A stretch of 64,000 nucleotides of DNA from Streptomyces sp. WAC 01529 (GCF_003945545.1 NZ_CP029617.1:682001-746000); one strand, 5' to 3'; positions 39,881 through 47,766 are shown, numbered from the stretch's first letter. The notes: generated by a model from the sequence alone, not told the origin. A program made the numbers and translations.

Positions 39881-41461
39881 ATGTCCTCTTTCCTCTCCCC
39901 CTACCGCGCGCTGCGTGAGCCCGGCGTCCTGCGCCAGGACATCCTCGCCTCGCTCGTCGTCTTCCTCGTGGCCGTGCCGCTGTGCGTCGGCGTGGCCGTG
40001 GCATCCGGCGTCCCCGCCGAACTGGGCCTGGTCACCGGCATCGTCGGCGGCCTCGTCGTCGGCTTCCTGCCGGGCAGCGCCATCCAGGTGAGCGGGCCCG
40101 CCGCCGGCCTGACCGTGCTCGTCTTCGAGGCGGTGCGGGAGTTCGGGCTCGCCATGCTCGGCGCGATCGTGCTGCTCACCGGCGTGCTCCAGATCACCCT
40201 CGGCCTGCTGCGCTGCGGCCGGTGGTTCCGCGCGATCTCCGTCTCCGTCGTCCAGGGCATGCTGGCGGGCATCGGACTCGTGCTGATCCTCGGTCAGCTC
40301 TACACCATGGCCGAGGTGGAGCAGCCCCGCTCCGGGGTCGACAAGCTCGCCGGACTGCCCGGGCTCTTCGCCGACATCGCGAGCGACACCACCTCACTGA
40401 CCGCCGCCGCCGTCGGCTTCGGCACCATCGCCGTCCTCGTCCTCTGGCCGAAGCTGCCCGCGGCGGCGCGCGTGGTGCCCGCCCCGCTCGCTGCGGTCGC
40501 GCTGGCCACCGCCGCCGTCGCCGGGCTGAGCCTGGACGTGGCGAAGGTGACGGTGCGCGGCCTCGTCGGCGCCATCCAGCCGCCGGGCCTCGGGGACCTG
40601 GCGGAGCTCGGCAGTGTCGCCGTGCTCGGCACCGTCCTCGCGTTCACCCTGATCGCCTCCGCCGAGTCGCTCTTCAGCGCGGCGGCCGTGGACCGCATGC
40701 ACGACGGGCCGCGCACCCACTACGACAAGGAACTCGTCGCCCAGGGCGTCGGCAACACGGTGTGCGGCGTGCTCGGCGCGCTGCCGATGACCGCGGTCAT
40801 CGTCCGCAGCTCCGCCAACGTCCAGGCCGGGGCCCGCACCCCGCTCTCGCGCATCCTGCACGGCGCGTGGCTGCTGCTGTTCGCCGTGCTGCTGCCCGCC
40901 GCGCTCGGCATCATCCCGCTGGCGGCACTCGCCGGCGTCCTGGTGCACGCGGGCTGCAAGCTGATCCCCGTCAAGGAGATCGTCCCGCTCGCCCGCGCCC
41001 ATCGGGGCGAGGCGTTCGTCCTGGCCGCCACGGCGATCGCCATCCTGGTGACCAACATGTTCGAGGGCGTGGTGCTCGGCCTGGTGCTCGCGGTGGTCAA
41101 GTCCGCCTGGGACACCTCCCATGTCCACGTGGACGTACGGGAACTGCCCGGCGGCCGCCAGATCGTGACCCTCACCGGCAACGCCACCTTCCTGCGGCTC
41201 CCCCGCATCCTGGAGACGCTGGAGGCCCTGCCCAAGGACCGGCCCATAGAGCTGGACCTGACCGTGGTGCGCCACCTGGACCACGCCTGCCGTACGACGC
41301 TGGAGAACTGGGCGCTGCGGCACAACGACAGCGGCACGGAAGCGGTCCGGATGAGGACACTGCCGGTTGCCGTCACCACCGCCGCTGGGCCGGCCGGCTC
41401 CCCCAAGGAGCCCGGATACGCCGAGGAGCCCGAGCCCGCCGAGGCGCGGGCCCGCGGCTGA
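39881..41461 (+). CDS. SulP-family transporter, carbonic-anhydrase linked
   Basis: This 526-residue SulP carrier has signature helices (DILASLVVFLVAVPLCVGVA, GFLPGSAIQVSGPAAGLTVL) and a reduced STAS-like C-terminal region from about 410 (PIELDLTVVRHLDHACRTTL). The D-x-S-S phospho-loop is replaced by D-H-A-C. It lies directly downstream of a beta-carbonic anhydrase, so bicarbonate uptake is the preferred guess. It is quite different in sequence from the STAS-SulP at 37267-38772. The Cys-repeat peptide gene starts 63 bp downstream. Confidence 0.92.
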   Translation: MSSFLSPYRALREPGVLRQDILASLVVFLVAVPLCVGVAVASGVPAELGLVTGIVGGLVVGFLPGSAIQVSGPAAGLTVLVFEAVREFGLAMLGAIVLLTGVLQITLGLLRCGRWFRAISVSVVQGMLAGIGLVLILGQLYTMAEVEQPRSGVDKLAGLPGLFADIASDTTSLTAAAVGFGTIAVLVLWPKLPAAARVVPAPLAAVALATAAVAGLSLDVAKVTVRGLVGAIQPPGLGDLAELGSVAVLGTVLAFTLIASAESLFSAAAVDRMHDGPRTHYDKELVAQGVGNTVCGVLGALPMTAVIVRSSANVQAGARTPLSRILHGAWLLLFAVLLPAALGIIPLAALAGVLVHAGCKLIPVKEIVPLARAHRGEAFVLAATAIAILVTNMFEGVVLGLVLAVVKSAWDTSHVHVDVRELPGGRQIVTLTGNATFLRLPRILETLEALPKDRPIELDLTVVRHLDHACRTTLENWALRHNDSGTEAVRMRTLPVAVTTAAGPAGSPKEPGYAEEPEPAEARARG

Positions 41462-41524
41462 CCCCGGCCGGTCAACGGCACCACCCCGAGCACCACTTCA
41501 CCCAACCCCCCCAGGAGGTTCGCG

Positions 41525-41692
41525 ATGGAACAGCTCATCAAGCGCATGACGGAAGAGTCCGTCTGGCAGAAGTGGGTCGCCGCCAACTCGGCTCCCGGCG
41601 GCGCCGCGCAGGCAGCGAAGAACGGCTGCATCAGCGCGGCGCCGAAGAGCGGATGCATCAGCGCCACCGGCAAGACCGGCTGCATCTCCTGA
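41525..41692 (+). CDS. 55-residue peptide with three Lys-x-Gly-Cys-Ile-Ser repeats (RiPP-precursor-like)
   Basis: This small gene has a perfect AGGAGGT (41513-41519) five bases before ATG 41525. Residues 1-31 form a plausible leader: an amphipathic helix MEQLIKRMTEESVWQKWVAA, then Asn-Ser-Ala-Pro-Gly-Gly-Ala-Ala-Gln-Ala-Ala with a Gly-Gly. Residues 32-55 are three copies of K-x-G-C-I-S (KNGCIS, KSGCIS, KTGCIS) spaced exactly nine residues apart, the last ending at the C-terminus. This leader plus multiple core layout is typical of ribosomally made, modified peptides. An intrinsic terminator follows, then a PaaK-like adenylating enzyme. No YcaO, radical SAM or lanthionine synthetase gene is in the window. 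I do not recognise the family. Confidence 0.8.
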   Translation: MEQLIKRMTEESVWQKWVAANSAPGGAAQAAKNGCISAAPKSGCISATGKTGCIS

Positions 41693-41704
41693 GCGAGTGA
41701 GCCC

Positions 41705-41755
41705 GCGGGGCCGCCGCCACGGCCGTTCACGCCGCGGCGGCGGCCCCGCCCCTTT
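41705..41755 (+). terminator. Intrinsic terminator/attenuator after the Cys-repeat peptide gene
   Basis: A perfect 14-bp stem GCGGGGCCGCCGCC / GGCGGCGGCCCCGC (41705-41718 with 41736-41749) with a 17-nt loop is followed by CCCTTTT. It lies 13 bp after the peptide stop and 39 bp before the adenylating-enzyme start. Partial read-through would give high peptide and low enzyme levels, a common arrangement for precursor peptide genes. Confidence 0.85.
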
Positions 41756-41787
41756 TCCGCCGCCCCCGAGTCCGCACCGGAGCCCCC

Positions 41788-43506
41788 TTGAACCCCGTGC
41801 CGAGCGCCGACGTCCTGGACCGGATCCGGGACATCCCCCTCTACCGCGCCTCCGTCGAGCGCGGCGACTTCCCGATCCTCGAGAAGCCGGAGATCGCCCG
41901 GGACTTCCCCGACAATTGGATGACCCCCGAGCTGTCCCGCGCCCTGGAGACGGGCGAGGCCGAGTTCGTGCTGTCCACCGGGACCAACCACGCCCGGATG
42001 CAGCTGATCCGGCCGCCGTACTTCCTGCTCCGCTCCTACTACCGCCTGTGGAGCGAGCACCCCGACCTCGACGCCCTGTGGCACTCCGGTGCCCGGCGGA
42101 TCTCGCTGACCACCGTCCTCGCCACCGAGCACGTCGCCCGCGTCAACTCCCGCAAGCCGGGCGCCACCCCGGGCGAGCGCTGGCTCGACGACCGGACGCT
42201 GTACCTCAACCGCCGCCTGGATCCGGCCGACTGGGATCGTACGGAGGTCGAGCGGATGCTCTCGGAGATCCGCGAGGTCAGCGCCGCGCACCCCGAGGGC
42301 TCCTACCTCCTGGACTGCTCCGGCTACCACCTGGCGCATCTGGTCCGCAAGGTCACCGAGTGGGGCCTCTGGGACGGCTTCCCCCGGCCCGCCGGCATCA
42401 TCCACGCCTATGAGTACACGCCGCTGAACGTCCGGGCGTATCTGCGCGCCCACTTCGACTGCCCGGTGATCGACCTCTTCGGCAGTACGGAACTGGGCTA
42501 CCTCTTCTACAGCGACGCGGACGGCGCCTACCGCCCCTACCTGCACGGGATGAGCGTGGAGCTGATCCCGGTGGAGCCCGGCAGCGGCATCCACAGCCTC
42601 ATCGTCACCAGCGTCCGCAACCCGTACATGCCCCTGGTGCGCTACCGCTCGGGTGACTGCGTCCGCACCCGCGACGGCAGTGCCGACCCGGAGCGGATCG
42701 TCTCCTTCTGCGGCCGCGAGAAGGAACTCCTCGCGACGCCCGGCGGGCCCGTGGCCCAGGCCGACCTCGACGCCCGTATCGCCGCCGCCGGCCCCCGCGT
42801 CTTCCTGCACCAACTGCATCTGACCGGTGAGGGCCGGTGCCGCCTGTGGTACACGACGTTCGACGGCGAGCCGCTCACCGCCGACGAGGAGGCCGAACTG
42901 GCCGCGTCCGTCGGCGCGCTGACGGGCCGCGCATGCCGCGTGGAGCACCGCACCCACGTGCCGATAGGCCGGTCCGGCAAGTACGCGTGGCTGGCCACGC
43001 CGGACGCCGCGGCCCCCACCGCCGAGGCGCTGCTCGGCGAGGCCCTGCACGAGGAGGTGGTGCGGCACTTCGCCGAGAAGCCCGGCGCACCGGAAGCCGC
43101 CCACGTCAGACACCAGGTCCGTGAGTGCCTCCGCTACCTCTATCTGGTCTCCCGCCACCCCGACCGCCTCGGCGGCCTCTTCCTCCCCGTCGAGCAGGAC
43201 ATCGACGAGATCTGGCACTACCTCATCCTCCAGACCCGCGAGTACCGCGAGCTGTGCGAGGAGCGCCTTCCCGGCGGCCACTTCATCCACCACCGGAGCC
43301 TCTCCTACGACGCCTACCAAGAGGACCCGGGCCGCGAGACGGCCGCCGAGGAGGCGCTGCGGTGGATCCCCCTCTACACCGCGGCGTTCGGCCCCTTCGA
43401 CGAGGACGCCCTGCCGCACTGGACGGTCGTACGGTTCCTCCACGAGGAACTGGGGTTGTCGCTGGCGGAGATCGCGGCCCTTGAGGGCGGCTCCGCGGCT
43501 CAGTGA
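41788..43506 (+). CDS. PaaK/LuxE-like adenylate-forming enzyme with C-terminal GRDP-like helical domain
   Basis: This 572-residue protein starts at TTG 41788. Residues 1-410 follow the phenylacetate-CoA ligase/LuxE adenylation fold: FVLSTGTNHARMQL (P-loop-like A3), DLFGSTELGYLFY (A5), LVRYRSGDCVRTRDG (A7) and IGRSGKYAWL with the C-terminal lysine (A10). Residues about 440-570 are a separate helical domain: YLYLVSRHPDRLGGLFLPVE, DIDEIWHYLILQTREYRELC and FIHHRSLSYDAYQ. This resembles the D-x-x-W-H...H-H pattern of plant-like GRDP/DUF1399 proteins. It is predicted to activate a carboxylate as acyl-AMP. With the Cys-repeat peptide 96 bp upstream, it may act on that peptide or its partner acid. 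It overlaps the convergent gene by 7 bp. Confidence 0.75.
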   Translation: MNPVPSADVLDRIRDIPLYRASVERGDFPILEKPEIARDFPDNWMTPELSRALETGEAEFVLSTGTNHARMQLIRPPYFLLRSYYRLWSEHPDLDALWHSGARRISLTTVLATEHVARVNSRKPGATPGERWLDDRTLYLNRRLDPADWDRTEVERMLSEIREVSAAHPEGSYLLDCSGYHLAHLVRKVTEWGLWDGFPRPAGIIHAYEYTPLNVRAYLRAHFDCPVIDLFGSTELGYLFYSDADGAYRPYLHGMSVELIPVEPGSGIHSLIVTSVRNPYMPLVRYRSGDCVRTRDGSADPERIVSFCGREKELLATPGGPVAQADLDARIAAAGPRVFLHQLHLTGEGRCRLWYTTFDGEPLTADEEAELAASVGALTGRACRVEHRTHVPIGRSGKYAWLATPDAAAPTAEALLGEALHEEVVRHFAEKPGAPEAAHVRHQVRECLRYLYLVSRHPDRLGGLFLPVEQDIDEIWHYLILQTREYRELCEERLPGGHFIHHRSLSYDAYQEDPGRETAAEEALRWIPLYTAAFGPFDEDALPHWTVVRFLHEELGLSLAEIAALEGGSAAQ

Positions 43507-44633
43507 CTGCCGACGAGGCCTCGGCCGAGGCCGTCGGCCAGCAGCGGGCGCAGGGCCGCCTGGGCCCGCTCGAAGTAGCCGGGGACCTTCGCCGCGCTCT
43601 CGGCGTAGCGGACCGCGTTCGCCAGCTGGGCTGCCTCCGCCGCGACGGCCTCCGCGGTGCCTGCCGCGGCCGCCGCACCGGAGCCCTCCGCGACTCCCGC
43701 CGCGAGCGGCACCGCCGTGGGCCAGGCCAGCACCACGAGTGTGACGAGTAGGGCCGCGCCGAGGCCGATGGCGAGCCACTTCTTCAGCTCCCTGCTGTCG
43801 GCGGTGTTGTCGTCCCAGTACTGCTGCATCGCGGGCAGCAGCACGAGCTGGTGCTGGTTCTCCAGTTCGCGCAGCCGCCGGGCGACCCTTCGGAGCACTT
43901 CGACGGGGACGCCCTGCGGCAGGGCCGTGGTGTGGATCTCGTACAGCACCAGGCCGTCCTTGCCGATGCCGTCGGGGCGGAACGTCGGCTTGTAACAGAT
44001 CCACTCGTACTTGACGTTGCCGCGCGCACGCGGGAGCGGGACGAGCGGGTAGTACAGCTCGTTCCAGGACGGCCGCCATGTCGAGCGGCGGATCTCGATC
44101 CGCGTCGGGGCCCCGATGCTCACCCGCCCGGCGCGCTGGAGGGCGAGCATTTCTTTGAGGGCCGGATCGATGACGAAGCGCGTGAGGACGTCCGTCTTGT
44201 GCTGGAGGTCTTCGATCTCGGTCCTCTTGGCCTGGCCGACCGTGGTCACCTCGACCAGTTCGAGGACCATGGTCGTCCCCTCGGCCCGGACGCCGAGCAT
44301 GTCCGAACGCAGCTGACGGCCCGGCGTCTGTGTCCTGATGTTCTTCTTCAGGGCATCGCGGCCGAATTCGTTGCGGTACTCCGCGATGATCCATTTGGCG
44401 AGGATCTCCGTCGCACCGCGAAAGCGGTTGGCGTCCAGGAGGGTGAGCTGGCTGATCACGTCGGAGTCCGGGTAGCGCTGCCTGAAGTACTTGGTGAAGC
44501 ACTCGGCCACGTAGAGCTCCGCGGTGAGCGACTCGATGTCCTGGCGCACACGGTCACGGTTTCCCTCGCCGTCATTCCCGACCGGCCGAGTCGGCAACGC
44601 GCAGTAGTGGTCCAGGAAGGGGATGTCGGCCAT
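43500..44633 (-). CDS. Hypothetical protein with C-terminal membrane segment
   Basis: This 377-residue protein, ATG 44633, has a soluble N-terminal region of about 285 residues. It contains ESLTAELYVAECFTKYFRQR, RSDMLGVRAEGTTMVLELVE (acidic beta strands reminiscent of a nuclease-like V-x-E-x-x core, not proven) and KYEWICYKPTFRPDG. One strong hydrophobic helix WLAIGLGAALLVTLVVLAWP follows at about 300-320, then an Ala-rich helical tail. It lies 10 bp downstream of the GspG-fused gene and is surely in the same operon. I do not recognise the family. Confidence 0.75.
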   Translation of the reverse strand: MADIPFLDHYCALPTRPVGNDGEGNRDRVRQDIESLTAELYVAECFTKYFRQRYPDSDVISQLTLLDANRFRGATEILAKWIIAEYRNEFGRDALKKNIRTQTPGRQLRSDMLGVRAEGTTMVLELVEVTTVGQAKRTEIEDLQHKTDVLTRFVIDPALKEMLALQRAGRVSIGAPTRIEIRRSTWRPSWNELYYPLVPLPRARGNVKYEWICYKPTFRPDGIGKDGLVLYEIHTTALPQGVPVEVLRRVARRLRELENQHQLVLLPAMQQYWDDNTADSRELKKWLAIGLGAALLVTLVVLAWPTAVPLAAGVAEGSGAAAAAGTAEAVAAEAAQLANAVRYAESAAKVPGYFERAQAALRPLLADGLGRGLVGSH

Positions 44634-44643
44634 GGGGACCCCG

Positions 44644-47289
44644 CTATCCGTTCTCGGTGAAGTCGGAGCCGACCTCGATGTCGAGACCGCTGCACGGGGT
44701 GTACTCGAACCAGGTGCCGACGAGATTTCCCTCCGCGTCGGTGGAGATGTCCGTCGCTTCTTCCGTGCCGCCCGCCGATGCGTCCGCGCCATGGCTGACG
44801 ACGACGAAGGGCGCGGTGCGGCCGGGGTTCTGGTACTGGTACGGCCGTCCCCAGGGGTCGGTGAGGACGAGGTTCGGGCGGGTGTCGAGCAGCACCCGCA
44901 GCCCCTGCCGGGTGGTGGGGTAGTACTCGGGTTCGATCGGCGCGCCGCGCCACGCCGGGTCGTGCTGTTGTTTGGCCTTCTCCGCGTACTTCTCCAGGGC
45001 CGTGACGATGGCTTCGATCTCGCGCCAGGCCCGCTGCTGGTTCACCGTGAGGAGCGGGCGGGCCCGGGCGGCGATGTCGGGGTTGGCGGGCGGGATGCCC
45101 GGATAGTTCGTGCGCGCGTACGCCTGGATCTCGTCGGCGATGGACATGTACGGCGGGTCCTGGGGGTCCGGTGAGCCGTCGCCGTCGATGCGGCCCGTGG
45201 ACATCAGCCGGGAGAAGGCCCGCTCGAAGCCGGGGCGGATGGGCAGGACCACGCGCGCGGCGCCCGCCCGCAGGAACTCGCGGCGCAGCGGGTCGGGGTG
45301 CCACAGCAGCCGCTTGGTCTCGGCCAGCTTCTCCGAGCCCCAGAAGTAGGGGTAGAAGACGTAGAGGACGTTCTCCCATTCGGCGGCCTGGTGCAGGAAC
45401 TTCACGAACTCGCCGAACTTCCGGATCTTCAGCCACGTCTCGGCGCTGACGGGAAGCGTCGACGGATCGATGTCGTCGGTCCAGGTCGGGGTTCCGCCGG
45501 TGCCCAGGTGGGCGAGGACGGCGTCGACGTGGTCGGGCGCGGTGTCGAAGTCGCTGCCGAAGAGCCACTGCAGGGACCGCTTCATCAGCTCCTCGCGCTC
45601 GGCGCGGCGCAGTGTGAGGGTGTCGTCCCGGTTCAGCTCCGCGAGGAGCTGCTCGCGGCGGTCCCGCACCCGCTGCTGGAGGGTGTAGTACTGCTGCTCG
45701 GCGGCCTCGCGCAGCTTCTGCCAGGTGGCGACCTGCCAGGCCAGATACGCGGCGTCCGAGAGCCGCAGCGTCGTGGCGAGCCGGAAGCCGGCCCAGCTGA
45801 TGTTGCGGTGGGTGTACTGGATGGAGAGGTGGCCGGTCTTGCCGTTCAGGTGCAGGAGCTGGGACTGGTAGCGGCCCTTCAGCTCGGCGCCGACGGGGGT
45901 CGCCGTCACCTCAAGGGCCTCGTCGCCGATCACGTCGAAGCGGGCCAGCTCGGCGGGCCGCCAGCCGTAGTAGTTGACCTCGAAGAGGATCGGCACGAGT
46001 TCATAGCCCTCGGGCAGGTCGATCTGCCAGGACTGGTACCGGGTGACCGTCGCCTCGTCCTCACCGATGATGGCGGGGAACTCGTAGGTGTAGTCCGGGG
46101 GGCTCAGATACTCCTCCGGGGGTGCGGTCACCAACGCGCCGTAACGGGCCGCGAGGGTCATCCAGTTCTCCCGGTTGATCTGGTCGATGCCGAAGGCGAA
46201 CTCGTACGGCGTGGCGAGGGTCCTGTCGATCTCGGCGAGTTCCATCAGCTGGCGCCGCAGCGCGCCGCCCGGGTCGGGTACGACCAGGTCGTACGTCATG
46301 CGCAGGCCGTAACGCATGAGGTCCACGCGCCACTTGCGCATGATGCGGTAGTAGTCGATGCGCATCACTCGCGGGGTGGGGTTGGTGATCACGCGCGCGG
46401 CCTCGTCCTCCTCACCGCGGCGGGTCTCGGTGCGGAAGGAGACCTTGTGCTCCTTGCGCGAGCGCGATGAGGCCTTGGAGGTGATCTCCGTGGCGTGCTT
46501 GGTGCTGGCCTGGCGCGACTCGTGGTCGGAGGTCGCGACGCCGTAGTTGAGGGTGCTGGTGACCGACACCGTGCCGTAGCTGCCGCTGGCCGTGACCCCG
46601 AAGTTGAGGTTGGTGTCGCGTGTGGACTCGTTGGTGGTCGACATGGCCACGTCCGTCTTCTCGGCCACGCCCTTCTCGGCGTACGTCTCCAGTTCGTCCG
46701 TGACGATCCGGGAGAGTTCCTCGCTCTGCGTCGACCATTCCTTGTGGCTCACGCGGGCGGTCTCGCCGGGGGCCATGGGGAGGGTCGAGACGAGTTCGCC
46801 GCGCTCCAGGCCGACCGGCTGCATCTCGATCCGTTCCAGATGCAGCCAGCCGACGGGCTGGATGCGGGCCTCCTCGACGAAGCGGTCGACGAGCAGGTCG
46901 ACGTCGGTCGCGCCCGGCACACCGCCGTCCGGGGTGCGCACCGCGGCGACCACGCGTCCGATGGCGGCCAGGTCGCCGGGGCCGACGTGCGCGTAGAGCC
47001 GCGCGGTGCTCGCGGCTGCCGCCGGACCGCTCTCGGCGAGGGACGGCGCGATGGTCTCGAACACCGGGTACAGGTCGGCGTGTTCGTCCCGCAGCCGCTC
47101 CCCCAGGGCCTCGGCCTCGGTTCGGCTCAGCCCCAGGGACCGCATGAAGTTCAGCTTCGCGAAGACGGACATCGACGAGCCGGTCCCGGAGGCGATGCCG
47201 GGCTCGGGCTCGGCGGGCACGGCCGCCGGGACGGGTTGGGTGTAGGTCGCCTTGAGGATCGCCCGGGTCGAGTTGGTCAGTCCGGTCAT
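44644..47289 (-). CDS. Large hypothetical protein ending in a GspG-like (pseudopilin) module
   Basis: This 881-residue protein starts at ATG 47289. There is no signal peptide or N-terminal pilin helix. Residues about 190-290 are Ser/Thr-rich beta sequence (TTNESTRDTNLNFGVTASGS, then SVTSTLNYGVATSDHESRQA). A middle region contains YYRIMRKWRVDLMRYGLRMT and, near 620, a helical part with YPYFWGSEKL. The last 140 residues align by eye with the periplasmic domain of type II secretion GspG: REIEAIVTALEKYAEKA (helix), YYPTTRQGLRVLL, DPWGRPYQYQNPG and VVVSHGADASAGGTEEATDI (calcium-loop pattern). No type II secretion genes are nearby. It forms an operon with the membrane-anchored protein downstream. 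Confidence 0.8.
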   Translation of the reverse strand: MTGLTNSTRAILKATYTQPVPAAVPAEPEPGIASGTGSSMSVFAKLNFMRSLGLSRTEAEALGERLRDEHADLYPVFETIAPSLAESGPAAAASTARLYAHVGPGDLAAIGRVVAAVRTPDGGVPGATDVDLLVDRFVEEARIQPVGWLHLERIEMQPVGLERGELVSTLPMAPGETARVSHKEWSTQSEELSRIVTDELETYAEKGVAEKTDVAMSTTNESTRDTNLNFGVTASGSYGTVSVTSTLNYGVATSDHESRQASTKHATEITSKASSRSRKEHKVSFRTETRRGEEDEAARVITNPTPRVMRIDYYRIMRKWRVDLMRYGLRMTYDLVVPDPGGALRRQLMELAEIDRTLATPYEFAFGIDQINRENWMTLAARYGALVTAPPEEYLSPPDYTYEFPAIIGEDEATVTRYQSWQIDLPEGYELVPILFEVNYYGWRPAELARFDVIGDEALEVTATPVGAELKGRYQSQLLHLNGKTGHLSIQYTHRNISWAGFRLATTLRLSDAAYLAWQVATWQKLREAAEQQYYTLQQRVRDRREQLLAELNRDDTLTLRRAEREELMKRSLQWLFGSDFDTAPDHVDAVLAHLGTGGTPTWTDDIDPSTLPVSAETWLKIRKFGEFVKFLHQAAEWENVLYVFYPYFWGSEKLAETKRLLWHPDPLRREFLRAGAARVVLPIRPGFERAFSRLMSTGRIDGDGSPDPQDPPYMSIADEIQAYARTNYPGIPPANPDIAARARPLLTVNQQRAWREIEAIVTALEKYAEKAKQQHDPAWRGAPIEPEYYPTTRQGLRVLLDTRPNLVLTDPWGRPYQYQNPGRTAPFVVVSHGADASAGGTEEATDISTDAEGNLVGTWFEYTPCSGLDIEVGSDFTENG

Positions 47290-47497
47290 GTGCGTCGTCC
47301 CCTCCGGCCGGTGCGGCTCGGCCGCTCCACGGGCGCGGCTGGGCCGCGACGGACCAACACGCTAGCAGCGAGGACGTGTTGCCTTCGTCACACTCAGGAG
47401 TGAAGCCGGGCAGAACGGCCGGGGGTGGCGACGGCCCCCGGAAACGTACGCTAGGGTTGATCTTGTGCTCGTCGCCGAAGTTCCGGTGACAGGCCTG
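47290..47497. promoter_or_regulatory. Divergent upstream region before the structured RNA
   Basis: This stretch separates the minus-strand GspG-fused gene from the plus-strand RNA candidate. TAGGGT at 47452-47457 fits a vegetative -10 (TANNNT). No convincing -35 is seen 17 bp upstream. If used, transcription would begin near 47464. No coding sequence is supported here. Confidence 0.35.
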
Positions 47498-47612
47498 GCG
47501 TTGGTGGTCCAAGGAAAGGCGCCCCACTTCCTGTGGGGAGATGCAGGTGCAAGGCCTGCCCAGCGCTCGCGAAAGGCCCCGGTCTCCGTCATGGAGACCG
47601 GGGCCTTCTTGT
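47464..47612 (+). ncRNA. Structured RNA candidate with a tRNA-like cloverleaf and intrinsic terminator
   Basis: The segment 47498-47566 folds as a near-perfect cloverleaf. Acceptor stem GCGTTGG/CCAGCGC (7 bp, one G-U). T8 and G9. A D-arm with 3-bp stem GTC/GGC and loop containing AAGGAAA. Anticodon-like stem CCCCA/TGGGG (5 bp) with 7-nt loop CTTCCTG. 4-nt variable loop. T-arm GCAGG/CCTGC with loop TGCAAGG, stacked directly on the acceptor. Against a normal tRNA: position 55 is G, position 37 is T, and no CCA is encoded. An alternative helix CAGGCCT (47490-47496) with AGGCCTG (47552-47558) would break the T-arm, as in a switch. The GGTGCAA core also recalls part of cobalamin riboswitches, but I see no B12 box. 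It ends at the terminator 47573-47607. Confidence 0.6.
47573..47607 (+). terminator. Perfect 15-bp intrinsic terminator
   Basis: AAGGCCCCGGTCTCC (47573-47587) and GGAGACCGGGGCCTT (47593-47607) form an uninterrupted 15-bp stem with loop GTCAT, followed by CTTGT. It lies 6 nt after the cloverleaf and about 160 bp before the phytase start, so it ends the RNA or acts as an attenuator for the phytase gene. Confidence 0.88.
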
Positions 47613-47766
47613 CGTGGCCCCCCGGTGTGGTTCAACTGGCCTGCCGTCACTGTTTGTTCATGCCCCGCATCGGTCGATGACGTGTTACCTGGCGGTAAGT
47701 CTTCACCCGGAGATCACACACTCTCCCCGTCCCCGCCCCCGGCCTTCCGACATGAAGGAGCCTTAC

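Noticed and set aside
40720..44502. A 1,260-codon open frame on the minus strand
   Set aside because: It runs antisense through the SulP, Cys-repeat and PaaK-like genes and out of frame through 43500-44633. Its composition is that of a high-GC shadow.
47498..47566. Functional tRNA-Gly(UCC)
   Set aside because: The cloverleaf predicts anticodon TCC, but T37, G55 and no CCA end make a working tRNA unlikely. Reported as tRNA-like RNA instead.
47464..47612. Canonical cobalamin riboswitch, SRP RNA or tmRNA
   Set aside because: No B12 box, no GGAAGGAAGCAG-type SRP loop and no tag-peptide frame were seen. Only a short GGTGCAA core resembles the cobalamin element.
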